A stretch of DNA of 47,668 nt from an uncultured Mycoplasmatota bacterium (GTDB taxonomy: Bacteria > Bacillota_I > Bacilli_A > RF39 > UBA660): the NCBI GenBank assembly GCA_947305065.1, contig CAMZCT010000012.1, forward strand, positions 1-47,668, read 5' to 3'. Positions 33,279 to 41,099 of this stretch are shown here, piece after piece (the first letter of the stretch is position 1; each line of letters opens with the position of its first letter). Below the pieces are notes generated by a model that saw only the letters and a program-made list of their open reading frames with translations, had not been told where the DNA came from and made no database searches. Made by a program: the position numbers and the translations under genes.

Positions 33279-34409
33279 TTTCAATGTATCTAATGCTATT
33301 TTATATAGTTTTTCCATAGCTTTATCATTGGTATTTTTAGACATGTTTTTGTGCATTCTTTGAATTATTGTTGGTTGTTCTGATAGCAATTTCATATATT
33401 TATAAAAACCAATTGAAGTTTTAAACATTCTGCCATAACCATTTTTTACAAAGTATTTATAATTAGCTCTTTCTTGACCACCAGAACAGTTAATCATAAT
33501 TACCGGTTTTTTAAAATATAAGCTTTCTGTAGTTTGAGCTCCACCTGGCTTAGATACTACCAAATCGCAGACTTGTAATAGCTCTGGAACATTATTTACA
33601 AAACCAAAAGTTTTGAAATTGTCAGCTTCATAGATTTTTATCCATTCATCAACTTTAGCTTTGGCTTTTTGGTTTTTACCTGCTATATAGATGAAATCCA
33701 TGTCTAGGTTTCCTTTAATTAGTTTTCTAATATAAGGAAGGGAGTGTGTACCTCCATTACCTCCTCCACCAAAGAATAGACAAATAGGACGATTCCCACT
33801 AAGTCCTAGCTTTTCAATGTATTTTTCAACATTAAACGAAGGATGAGTTACGGGATGAATCGGAATCCCAATGGCTTTTATCTTTCTTCTTTCTACTCCT
33901 TTATGGACTAAGTATCCAACTTCATCTTTATCAGCTACGACAATAGCGTCTTCATCTTTGTAACTTCTTAACCACATTGCTTGTGTTTCATAATCAGTTA
34001 CTACTGTTATTAAACGGCTATTGGTTATGCCTTTGTGATTATAATAATCTATCAAGCTACTTCCATAGAAATGAGTTGATATTACTAAATCAGGATCAAA
34101 GTCCGTTATAACTTTACGCATCCTTTTATTTTTAAACCATTGTAATGATAGTTTTGTTGCGTAAGAACTATTTAGCTTATTATCAAATAAGTCATAGATA
34201 AATGACCATCCCATTGGGAATTTTAGTAAAAAGAAATCTGTAGCTTTTTGACTAAAAGTTCCTAAGATAGGTAAAGAATATTTAAGTAAATCAATAGCTA
34301 GTATTTCAAATTCTTGATCTTGTTCTTTAAAATACTTTTCTATATATTCTGCTATTGCTCTATGACCATTTCCATACATACAATAAGTCAGTAAAATTCT
34401 TTTCTTCAT
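33264..34409 (-). CDS. MGDG-synthase/UgtP-type diacylglycerol glucosyltransferase
   Basis: A 381-residue GT28 family enzyme that moves glucose or galactose from a UDP-sugar to diacylglycerol to make the glycolipid of the membrane and lipoteichoic acid anchor. N-terminal MYGNGHRAIAEYI, central CLFFGGGGNGGTHS and C-terminal VSKPGGAQTTESLYFKKPVIM and INCSGGQERANY motifs fit the MGD1/UgtP group. It is monotopic and lacks a membrane span. The ATG at 34409 follows a modest AAAGTGA site. Substrate sugar and processivity cannot be told from sequence. Confidence 0.85.
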   Translation of the reverse strand: MKKRILLTYCMYGNGHRAIAEYIEKYFKEQDQEFEILAIDLLKYSLPILGTFSQKATDFFLLKFPMGWSFIYDLFDNKLNSSYATKLSLQWFKNKRMRKVITDFDPDLVISTHFYGSSLIDYYNHKGITNSRLITVVTDYETQAMWLRSYKDEDAIVVADKDEVGYLVHKGVERRKIKAIGIPIHPVTHPSFNVEKYIEKLGLSGNRPICLFFGGGGNGGTHSLPYIRKLIKGNLDMDFIYIAGKNQKAKAKVDEWIKIYEADNFKTFGFVNNVPELLQVCDLVVSKPGGAQTTESLYFKKPVIMINCSGGQERANYKYFVKNGYGRMFKTSIGFYKYMKLLSEQPTIIQRMHKNMSKNTNDKAMEKLYKIALDTLKKGRK

Positions 34410-34460
34410 AATTATCACTTTTTTATTATAACATTTTTTTTAAAATTAAAAAATTAAACT

Positions 34461-34477
34461 TTTGTTTGCCAAACAAA
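34461..34477 (+). promoter_or_regulatory. Candidate LexA operator (SOS box) of lexA
   Basis: TTTGTTTGCCAAACAAA is a perfect 8+1+8 palindrome that overlaps the -35 of the lexA promoter. It is unlike the CGAAC-N4-GTTCG box of Bacillus, so if it is the SOS box this clade uses a diverged sequence. Confidence 0.55.
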
Positions 34478-34494
34478 GTATCTTATGTTATCAT
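34466..34494 (+). promoter_or_regulatory. lexA promoter
   Basis: TTGCCA (34466-34471), 17 bases, TATCAT (34489-34494), with TGT before it giving an extended -10. A start near 34501 leaves a short leader holding GAGGTG just before the ATG. Confidence 0.7.
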
Positions 34495-34511
34495 TTACTT
34501 GAGGTGTTATT

Positions 34512-35138
34512 ATGCAAAAGAAAAAAGAATTGACTAGGCGTCAAAACGATGTTCTAGACTTTATAAAAAAGTATATTTCTGAACATGGTTATCCACCTGC
34601 AACACGAGAAATTGGTCAAGCAATTGGTTTATCCTCTCCTGCTACCGTTCATACTCATATTAAGAAATTAGAAGATGCTGGTTGCATAAAAAAGACAGAT
34701 TCAAAGTTTAGAACAATTGAACTATTAGTTGAAAATGAATATGATAATAAGAAAAAAGATGTAATTAAAGTTCCTTTATTAGGTACTGTCGCTTGTGGTA
34801 ATCCAATTGAAGCTATTGAAAATCCGGATGAATGGTTTTCTATTCCTGCATCATTAATTCCTGCTAAAGATGAGGTTTTTGCTCTAGCTTGTAAGGGTGA
34901 TTCTATGATCAATAAAGGTATTTACGATGGTGACATTGTAATAGTTAAGAGATGCAAGATTGCTCGTAACGGAGAAATGGTTGTAGCTTTAACAGAAGAT
35001 AACGAAGTGACTTTAAAGACTTTTTATAAAGAGAAAGGTTATATTAGATTACAACCAGAAAATGATTCTATGGATCCTATTATAGTAGATAATTGTACTA
35101 TTATAGGTAAAGCTATTGGATTATATAGAAATTTATAA
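34512..35138 (+). CDS. lexA: SOS repressor LexA
   Basis: A 208-residue transcriptional repressor and self-cleaving serine peptidase (S24). N-terminal winged helix about 1-70 (GYPPATREIGQAIGLSSPATVHTHIKKL), C-terminal peptidase domain with S131 in KGDSMINKG and K169 in EVTLKTF as the Ser-Lys pair. The scissile site reads TVACGNPI (C95-G96) rather than the usual Ala-Gly; UmuD is cut at Cys-Gly. RecA filaments after DNA damage trigger cleavage. It has its own promoter with a palindrome over the -35, so likely represses itself. Confidence 0.95.
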   Translation: MQKKKELTRRQNDVLDFIKKYISEHGYPPATREIGQAIGLSSPATVHTHIKKLEDAGCIKKTDSKFRTIELLVENEYDNKKKDVIKVPLLGTVACGNPIEAIENPDEWFSIPASLIPAKDEVFALACKGDSMINKGIYDGDIVIVKRCKIARNGEMVVALTEDNEVTLKTFYKEKGYIRLQPENDSMDPIIVDNCTIIGKAIGLYRNL

Positions 35139-35154
35139 TTATAGGTATTAAAAT

Positions 35155-35180
35155 AGTAGTTATTACAACTACTTTTTTTA
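35155..35180 (+). terminator. Terminator of lexA
   Basis: Stem AGTAGTT (35155-35161) / AACTACT (35167-35173) with a 5-base loop and a TTTTTTT run. Confidence 0.75.
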
Positions 35181-35588
35181 TTGTATGCTTAACGTTTGTC
35201 TTTCTGTCTCTAAATCCCACTTTGTTGGTCTTAATAGATGCATAGTTTTACAGAATTGTATTTCCGCCCATACTGCATCTGTTACTTTTTTGTCACCATA
35301 AAATTTTAATAAGCTGTCATATGTGTAATCATACATTTCTTCTTTAGAGAACAATGGTATTGTATGTCCTTTATAGTTATCTTTATAATTAACTATGGTC
35401 CATTCCCACTCTTCTAAGCAAGAAGCATATTCTGAGTCAGCAGCATAGAAATCTCTAACTAAAGTTTGTTTCTCTTCCAATCTCCAATTAGGATTTTTTA
35501 AAATATAATATCTAATATCATGACTACCTATTCCATGAGCTTGGGAATCACTAAGACTAGATAATAATTTTTTAAAAAAAATATGGTT
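35178..35588 (-). pseudogene. C-terminal gene fragment without a start
   Basis: An open frame of 136 codons, from just after a TAA at 35591-35589 to the stop at 35178. No ATG, GTG or TTG with a ribosome binding site exists; the TTG at 35480 (100-residue version) has GGAG only one base away. The frame upstream of it continues sensible sequence (SDSQAHGIGSHDIRYYILKN) but runs into the rhomboid terminator. Content is Trp/Tyr-rich and acidic. It looks like the end of a larger gene whose 5' part has been lost. The family was not recognised. Confidence 0.45.
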
Positions 35589-35600
35589 TTACCCATATTT
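35573..35600 (-). terminator. Terminator of the rhomboid operon
   Basis: Stem AAATATGG/CCATATTT with a 6-base loop then a run of eight Ts on the minus strand. Confidence 0.8.
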
Positions 35601-35602
35601 TC

Positions 35603-36766
35603 TTAACGGAAATAAATCATATATACGCCAAACATTATAAATAGTAATAGACATATAAAGCCGTTTATTCGATCGCTTTTTTTAGTTTTACCATCTACTC
35701 CTAGAGCCATAGCTAAGAAGATACCACTAATTAATCCTCCTACATGGCAGAAATTATCAACTCCTTGTACTAATACACCGATCAATAAGTTGATAGCAAT
35801 GACTGGTATTATTTGGTTTTTTAATACATCTCCTAAATAAAGACGATAATGATAACCGAAATAAGCAAGAGCTCCTAAAAGTCCAAAGATTGCTCCAGAT
35901 GCCCCAACTGATACAACATTCTCACCTATACCAATTGCTGATAACAACCCTCCACATATACCACTTACTAGATAAATAATTAAATACTTGACTTTACCAT
36001 AATAGTTTTCTATTTGAGTACCAATAATATAAAGTGAATACATATTAATTAATAAGTGTAATAAAGAACCATGAAGGAACATATATGAAACTAAGCGCCA
36101 TACTTCATAATGACGTAAGAATTGAATGTTATTAGCTCCTAATCTTGCCAGAACAATAGTATCAACATCATATAAAGATGAAAGCCCACCTACTAATGTT
36201 GTAATTATAAAACCTATTGCACATAGCAAAGCAATTACTTGAGTAATATATACTTTTTTAGGACTAAATGTTTTTTCATATTGACGATTCTCTTTTTCTG
36301 TCTTTTCATTTATATCCTTTGTAACATTAATCATTAGATCAATTCCCTTACTATCTTTTAGTAATTTCTCGTTTATATTAGGGAAAGCTTCTAAAATGTT
36401 TTCATTAGTAATATTGTTATTATCATCAAAGATTGGTGCATCAACGATATGTTTTACAGATTCTAAACGAATGTTTTCATTTAAATCTAATAATATATTA
36501 AGAGTATTAACATTAAATGAAAAAGTCTTCTTTTTAATCTGCTTAACTATATTTTCAGTTTTATAATGATCATAATCAAGTTGCTCTTGGTTGAATATAT
36601 TATTTGAATTAATTCTAACTATATAGTATGGTCCAGCACTATTTTCTAACCAAATTTCATCTTTAACACCATTTACTATAATGGGATTATAATTTTCTTC
36701 GGTAATAAAGTAATGTACTAAACGCATTATTAATTCTTCTCTTTTATCCATTACTACTATACTCAT
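35603..36766 (-). CDS. Rhomboid intramembrane serine protease, GluP-like
   Basis: A 387-residue protein with an N-terminal cytosolic domain (about 1-172, helix and strand), then about seven membrane spans. The catalytic serine is S290 in VSVGASGAIFGLLG and the histidine is H341 in NFCHVGGLISG; HGSLLHLLINMYSLY (232-246) matches the rhomboid HxxxHLxxN loop. This layout resembles YqgP/GluP of Bacillus, which cleaves membrane substrates in quality control. AGGAGG precedes the ATG. It follows rluD after nine bases, so lspA, rluD and rhomboid form one transcript. Confidence 0.92.
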   Translation of the reverse strand: MSIVVMDKREELIMRLVHYFITEENYNPIIVNGVKDEIWLENSAGPYYIVRINSNNIFNQEQLDYDHYKTENIVKQIKKKTFSFNVNTLNILLDLNENIRLESVKHIVDAPIFDDNNNITNENILEAFPNINEKLLKDSKGIDLMINVTKDINEKTEKENRQYEKTFSPKKVYITQVIALLCAIGFIITTLVGGLSSLYDVDTIVLARLGANNIQFLRHYEVWRLVSYMFLHGSLLHLLINMYSLYIIGTQIENYYGKVKYLIIYLVSGICGGLLSAIGIGENVVSVGASGAIFGLLGALAYFGYHYRLYLGDVLKNQIIPVIAINLLIGVLVQGVDNFCHVGGLISGIFLAMALGVDGKTKKSDRINGFICLLLFIMFGVYMIYFR

Positions 36767-36775
36767 TTTTTCCTC

Positions 36776-37669
36776 CTATTTTTCTTCTAATTTAGAAATA
36801 AAATCTTCAAACTCTGCTGGTAATGGACATTCAAAATTCATTTCTTTTCCTGTAATAGGATGTTTAAATGTCATCTTAGCAGAATGTAGAAATTGACCAA
36901 AACTTGTAGCTGCTTTGGTATTATAAACGGGATCATTATATATTGGGAACCCGATGTATTCCATATGAACTCTTATTTGGTGAGTACGACCAGTTTCTAA
37001 AATACAACTAACTAAGGTGTATTTTTTATATCTTTTTAATACTTTCATGTGAGTGATAGCATTTTTACTGTTTTTATCAGTCACAGCCATTTTTTTACGA
37101 TCTTTAGTTGATCTTCCTATTGGAGCATCAATAGTTGCTGAGTCATGAGGGAATTCTCCGCATAATAATGCTATATATTCTCTTTTTACTTTTTTATTTT
37201 GAAAATAATCTCCTAAGATTTCGTGAGTCTTATTGTTTTTAGCAACAAGCAATAAACCTGAGGTATCTTTATCTATACGATGAACTATGCCAGGTCTTTC
37301 TTCCCCATTTAAGTTACTCAGTTCTTTAGTGTAATACATTAAACCATTAGCTAATGTATTGTTGGTATTACCATTACCAGGGTGAACTATCAAACCTGAT
37401 GGTTTATTAATAACCATTATGTCATTGTCTTCATAAACTATATCAATTGGAATATCAGCGGGTTTAATATCGGTTTCTTTTAGATATCCTTCTTTGATAT
37501 TAATTATGTCATTTTCTTTTACTTTATACGATGCTTTAGCAGGATTATTATTAACAGTTACATAACCATCTGCTAGCATGTTTTGAATTAAATTACGACT
37601 GTAATCAGTATTATTGCTTAAATATTTATCTAATCTTATATTGTTATCGTTTACTTTTATTTCCATCAT
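36776..37669 (-). CDS. rluD: RluD-type 23S rRNA pseudouridine synthase
   Basis: A 297-residue enzyme with an N-terminal S4 RNA-binding domain (about 1-60) and a RluA-type catalytic domain. The catalytic aspartate is in HRIDKDTSGLLLVAK; NKPSGLIVHPG, RSTKDRKKMAV and ETGRTHQIRVHM are conserved motifs. RluD relatives isomerise uridines in the helix 69 loop of 23S rRNA; exact positions cannot be read from sequence. It overlaps lspA by 26 bases, as in many Bacillota (lspA-rluD pair). Two adjacent ATG codons (37669, 37666) follow AGGGGAAG; the first is used. Confidence 0.92.
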   Translation of the reverse strand: MMEIKVNDNNIRLDKYLSNNTDYSRNLIQNMLADGYVTVNNNPAKASYKVKENDIINIKEGYLKETDIKPADIPIDIVYEDNDIMVINKPSGLIVHPGNGNTNNTLANGLMYYTKELSNLNGEERPGIVHRIDKDTSGLLLVAKNNKTHEILGDYFQNKKVKREYIALLCGEFPHDSATIDAPIGRSTKDRKKMAVTDKNSKNAITHMKVLKRYKKYTLVSCILETGRTHQIRVHMEYIGFPIYNDPVYNTKAATSFGQFLHSAKMTFKHPITGKEMNFECPLPAEFEDFISKLEEK

Positions 37670-38117
37670 TATCTTCCCCTTTTAAGACAGCATATATCAA
37701 TAAAAATACACTAACTACTATAGCTATATCACTTATATTAAAGACAGGATAATTATAACTAAATATTTTAAAATCTAAGAAGTCTCTAACATATCCTAGT
37801 AATAATCTATCAGCTAGATTCCCAGCCATACCACCTAGAATCATTCCAAAGGCAATATTATTACGAGTATTGTTTTGAAATGTTCTTAAGAAATGAATTA
37901 TTACTATTGTTGCTATTACAGTTATTAAAAATAATAATATTTTATTATCAGCAAATAATCCCCAAGCAGCACCTTTATTATAAACTAAAGTTAGATTAAA
38001 GAAATTTTTAATTATTGTTACACTATTTTTTACTATTAAATACTTTTCTATTATAATCTTTGATACTTGATCAATGATTAATGTTAGTATAGCAACTATA
38101 AACATTTTCTTATTCAT
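37644..38117 (-). CDS. lspA: Lipoprotein signal peptidase (signal peptidase II)
   Basis: A 157-residue aspartic protease with four membrane spans that removes signal peptides from diacylated prolipoproteins. The catalytic aspartates lie in GNLADRLLLGYVRDFLDF and VFNISDIAIV. The conserved VYNKGAAWGLF loop is present. GAGGTG precedes the ATG at 38117. It is first in the lspA-rluD-rhomboid transcript. Confidence 0.95.
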   Translation of the reverse strand: MNKKMFIVAILTLIIDQVSKIIIEKYLIVKNSVTIIKNFFNLTLVYNKGAAWGLFADNKILLFLITVIATIVIIHFLRTFQNNTRNNIAFGMILGGMAGNLADRLLLGYVRDFLDFKIFSYNYPVFNISDIAIVVSVFLLIYAVLKGEDNDGNKSKR

Positions 38118-38142
38118 ACTTCACCTCTAGGTATAAATATAA

Positions 38143-38161
38143 AGAGGATTAGATATCCTCT
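38143..38161 (-). terminator. Terminator of the ADP-ribosylglycohydrolase gene
   Basis: Stem AGAGGA/TCCTCT with a 7-base loop, then TTATATTTATA on the minus strand, five bases past the stop. Confidence 0.65.
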
Positions 38162-38165
38162 CTAA

Positions 38166-39107
38166 TTACTTATATTTATTTTCACTGAATTCTTCGAATA
38201 TATCTAGAAGATAATCTTTTCTAGCTATCTTTTCAATCCAGTTTTCTGGGATGGCATCATAGCCGTATATCAATCCCGCAAGGGCTCCAGTTAAAGCTCC
38301 AATTGTATCTGTATCATCACCTAGATTTACAGCTCCAATTATCGCTTCGGTAAAGGATTCGCTTTTTAGCATAACCCAGATACAAGCTTCTAAAGTGTCT
38401 ACTATATAACCAGTAGAGTTGATATCATTTACTACCAGTTTAGAAATATCATCTTTTATTAAGCGAGAATATACTTCTTGAGTCTCTTCTGAAAACATTG
38501 TATAGTCAACACATTTGGTCATACTGTATGCTGAATACTTATCTTTACCATTCAATAAGAACATTACAAGTCTTACGTATATGTAGCAGCCCATAATGCT
38601 TATTTCATGAGCGTGAGTAATTGATGATAATTGTTTTACTAATTCTAATATTTCAAAATCTTTTAATTTCTTTTCAACAGCATAGAATGCTAAAGGTATT
38701 ATTCGCATTAATGAACCGTTTCCATTGCTATTTATGTCTGTTAAACCGAATTTTTGTGGGTCTTCTTCTCTGTTTTCGTCGTAGTCTTCTAAAGCTTTTC
38801 TTGTTGTATTACCAATATCAAATACTTCTTTGTATGGAGTATAGTCGGCATGATTTTTCCATAATAAGAATTTGTCAGCTATATCTCTTATATCAAAGTC
38901 GCATTTTTCATTTATTGAATCTATTGTGGCGATTAACATTGAGGTATCATCAGACCAGGTACCTTCAGGAACGTCATAAGTGCCATTACCTATCATTTTG
39001 GTAACAGGGTTATTTAGCAACTCACTACGTGGTTTAAATTCAACCGGCACACCCATAGCATCACCGATGACAAAACCCATTAAGCCATCTATGTACTTCT
39101 CCTTCAT
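38166..39107 (-). CDS. ADP-ribosylglycohydrolase family protein (DraG type)
   Basis: A 313-residue enzyme of the DraG/ARH fold that removes ADP-ribose from proteins or nucleic acids or cleaves related molecules. The dinuclear Mg ligands are visible: GTWSDDTSM near the N-terminus and NLGDDTDTIGALTGALAG near the C-terminus. GFVIGDAMGVPVEFKPR is the conserved start of the fold. No partner ADP-ribosyltransferase is in the window, so the substrate is open. The ATG at 39107 follows GGTGGGTGG; a GTG three codons upstream is inside the site. Confidence 0.88.
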   Translation of the reverse strand: MKEKYIDGLMGFVIGDAMGVPVEFKPRSELLNNPVTKMIGNGTYDVPEGTWSDDTSMLIATIDSINEKCDFDIRDIADKFLLWKNHADYTPYKEVFDIGNTTRKALEDYDENREEDPQKFGLTDINSNGNGSLMRIIPLAFYAVEKKLKDFEILELVKQLSSITHAHEISIMGCYIYVRLVMFLLNGKDKYSAYSMTKCVDYTMFSEETQEVYSRLIKDDISKLVVNDINSTGYIVDTLEACIWVMLKSESFTEAIIGAVNLGDDTDTIGALTGALAGLIYGYDAIPENWIEKIARKDYLLDIFEEFSENKYK

Positions 39108-39165
39108 AAATACCACCCACCTACTGATATTATACTATAAAATCAAGAAATTTATAGTATTTTCT

Positions 39166-39687
39166 TTATTTTAAGGATTTATTCTGTAATATTTTAGACG
39201 TATCTATGTCAATTAAACTTAAAATATTGTCATTATAGATAATAACAGTGTGTTCTTTATTACTACGAGGGAAACCTACACTACCTGGATTAATATGTTT
39301 TCCTTCAAGATTATAAACGTGAGTATGACCTAAAAAAGTCCATTTATCATCTATTAGATTATCATATTTATAGTTTAAATGACCGTGTGTTATATAAAAA
39401 CTATTGTCATCTAAATCAACTTTATCTATTTCATAAATAACTGGGAAAACGAGTTTTTCCATTTCATAGTCTCTATCACAATTACCAATTATGGCTGTTG
39501 TTATATTAGCTCTTTTATTGAGAAATTTAGCTACTTCGTTTTCTTCTTCGGGATTATAGTAATAGTAATTATGAAGAAGATCGCCTAAAAGTATAATCTT
39601 ATCAAAATTTTCTTTTGAACATAGTTCATCTAGTCTTTTAGCATATTCTAGATTACCATGAATATCTGATGCTATTAATGCTTTCAT
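39166..39687 (-). CDS. YfcE/MJ0936-type metallophosphoesterase
   Basis: A 173-residue calcineurin-like phosphoesterase. The metal and catalytic motifs are SDIHGN (7-12), LLGDLLHN, IGNCD, THGHLNY and LGHTHVYN, all intact. YfcE-family members hydrolyse phosphodiesters in vitro; the cellular substrate is unknown. AGAAGA precedes the ATG at 39687. It lies 38 bases after the small gene at 39726 and 58 bases before the ADP-ribosylglycohydrolase, on the same strand, so the three may share a transcript. Confidence 0.9.
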   Translation of the reverse strand: MKALIASDIHGNLEYAKRLDELCSKENFDKIILLGDLLHNYYYYNPEEENEVAKFLNKRANITTAIIGNCDRDYEMEKLVFPVIYEIDKVDLDDNSFYITHGHLNYKYDNLIDDKWTFLGHTHVYNLEGKHINPGSVGFPRSNKEHTVIIYNDNILSLIDIDTSKILQNKSLK

Positions 39688-39725
39688 ATTATATCTTCTT
39701 TCTAAAAAAAGACTTTAATAAGTCT

Positions 39726-39938
39726 TTAGTCATATATTTTTTTACCCAAGTCTAATCCCTCTAGTTGAAGAGCAATAATAACGCTTTTAATTTCCTTGTC
39801 TGTTAGATTCATTTTCTTTAAATCTTTTCTTTTTAAAATCCAAATATCTTTAATATATTTTATATTATTTTCTAATAATTTATTAGTTACTTTATCAGAT
39901 AGATTCATCTTTTTTATATTATCTTCTAGACTGAGCAT
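39726..39938 (-). CDS. Orphan alpha-CTD-like helix-hairpin-helix protein
   Basis: A 70-residue protein resembling the C-terminal domain of the RNA polymerase alpha subunit: NIKYIKDIWILKRKDLKKMNLTDKEIKSV followed by LQLEGLDLGKK, which lines up with the alpha-CTD pattern of a short helix, the DL-x-K hairpin turn and the terminal helix. There is no alpha N-terminal domain, so it is a free-standing module, perhaps a DNA- or regulator-binding protein. GGAGGTG precedes the ATG at 39938. The fold assignment is inference from pattern only. Confidence 0.6.
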   Translation of the reverse strand: MLSLEDNIKKMNLSDKVTNKLLENNIKYIKDIWILKRKDLKKMNLTDKEIKSVIIALQLEGLDLGKKIYD

Positions 39939-40015
39939 TATTACACCTCCTCAAAATAGTTATTTACAGTATAATTATATCATTATTAGGAGACTTTTGT
40001 AAGTATTTATTGTAA

Positions 40016-41095
40016 TTATGCTTTTAAACTAAACTCGTAGTCTTTATTAGAAAAGCTACTATTACTATTAATTTTAAAGGTCATTTTAATATTTGTATCA
40101 ACAAATATATCTGTACTTTGTTTTGTATCATAATCATATACTGAATAAGTATGACCAGAAAAATCTAGTATTAAAAAACCATTTTCTTTTTTATACGTTC
40201 CACTGTATGAATCCCCTGCTTTATCTAGTGTTATGTAGGTATAGAATTCACATGTATTATCTTTGTTTAGTGTTATATAACTATAAGTAGTGGAAGGGCA
40301 CCCTGTAGGGAGATTACATCTATTTAAGGAATAAATTCCTATATTTAAATCTTTATTTTCCTCATCAATTACATCAAATATATCAGTATCTATTTCTTCT
40401 GAAATTGCTACTAAGTTTTTAATACTATTAATATCTATTGACGAATTACTGTGATCTATCAAAAGAATACTATAATAAGTAAAACCATCGTGTATATATT
40501 CAATACTATGAACTCCACTATACATTCTTTCTACTCGACAGGTTGTAGGACAAGAAATTGTATTTTCATCAATTTTTAATGTATCGTCACCTATGGTATT
40601 AAAAGTAATATTATTTACTATTCCAATATAAGTTTCTTCATCATAACCGTTTTTTATTACATATTTATTGGCTTTAGATATTCTTCTAGATAATAAGTCA
40701 GTTTTTCCAGAATTATAAAATTGAATATCTTTAATAGTTAAGGGACTGTTACCATAAAAATATCTATTTATGAAATCCTCTTTACTACTATACTTATTAG
40801 TTTTTTCATAGTAATTATCATATATTTTTTCTAGATTTTTTTTATTAAACATTAAATCCGTAATATTCTTTAAATTCTTAGTTGTTAAATGTTCTTTGTC
40901 ATTAAGATATAAATCATTATGTACTCGATCAAATTTGTAAGAATTAAAGTTTTCTAGTATTTCATTTTCTTTTATTCTATCGTAATATCCATAAACATAT
41001 ATTAGATAAGAAACTACTGTGAGAATAATAAAGACTAATAAACTAATAATTAGAGAGATTATAAAGTTTTGATGTTTATTAATCCATTTTATCAT
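40016..41095 (-). CDS. Membrane-anchored extracellular protein, unknown function
   Basis: A 359-residue protein with one N-terminal span (about 10-35, IISLIISLLVFIILTVVSYLIYVYG) and a large outer part with two disulphide-capable cysteine pairs (CPTTC and CNLPTGC). The C-terminal 90 residues (LNKDNTCEFYTYI, SGTYKKENGFLILDFSG) resemble lipocalin-like or META-like beta barrels found in Bacillota surface proteins, a tentative comparison. GAAAGAAGTG precedes the ATG. It starts four bases after the UbiB stop, so is cotranscribed with it. No terminator found. Confidence 0.6.
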   Translation of the reverse strand: MIKWINKHQNFIISLIISLLVFIILTVVSYLIYVYGYYDRIKENEILENFNSYKFDRVHNDLYLNDKEHLTTKNLKNITDLMFNKKNLEKIYDNYYEKTNKYSSKEDFINRYFYGNSPLTIKDIQFYNSGKTDLLSRRISKANKYVIKNGYDEETYIGIVNNITFNTIGDDTLKIDENTISCPTTCRVERMYSGVHSIEYIHDGFTYYSILLIDHSNSSIDINSIKNLVAISEEIDTDIFDVIDEENKDLNIGIYSLNRCNLPTGCPSTTYSYITLNKDNTCEFYTYITLDKAGDSYSGTYKKENGFLILDFSGHTYSVYDYDTKQSTDIFVDTNIKMTFKINSNSSFSNKDYEFSLKA

Positions 41096-41099
41096 TTTA

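Noticed and set aside
34655-34912. An 85-codon open frame antisense to lexA
   Set aside because: It is a shadow of the lexA coding sequence, with no ribosome binding site; the same holds for other antisense frames across the window.
39131-39160. Inverted repeat between the phosphodiesterase and ADP-ribosylglycohydrolase genes as a terminator
   Set aside because: The stem is almost pure A/T and on the minus strand is not followed by a T run; it may only be promoter-like AT sequence.
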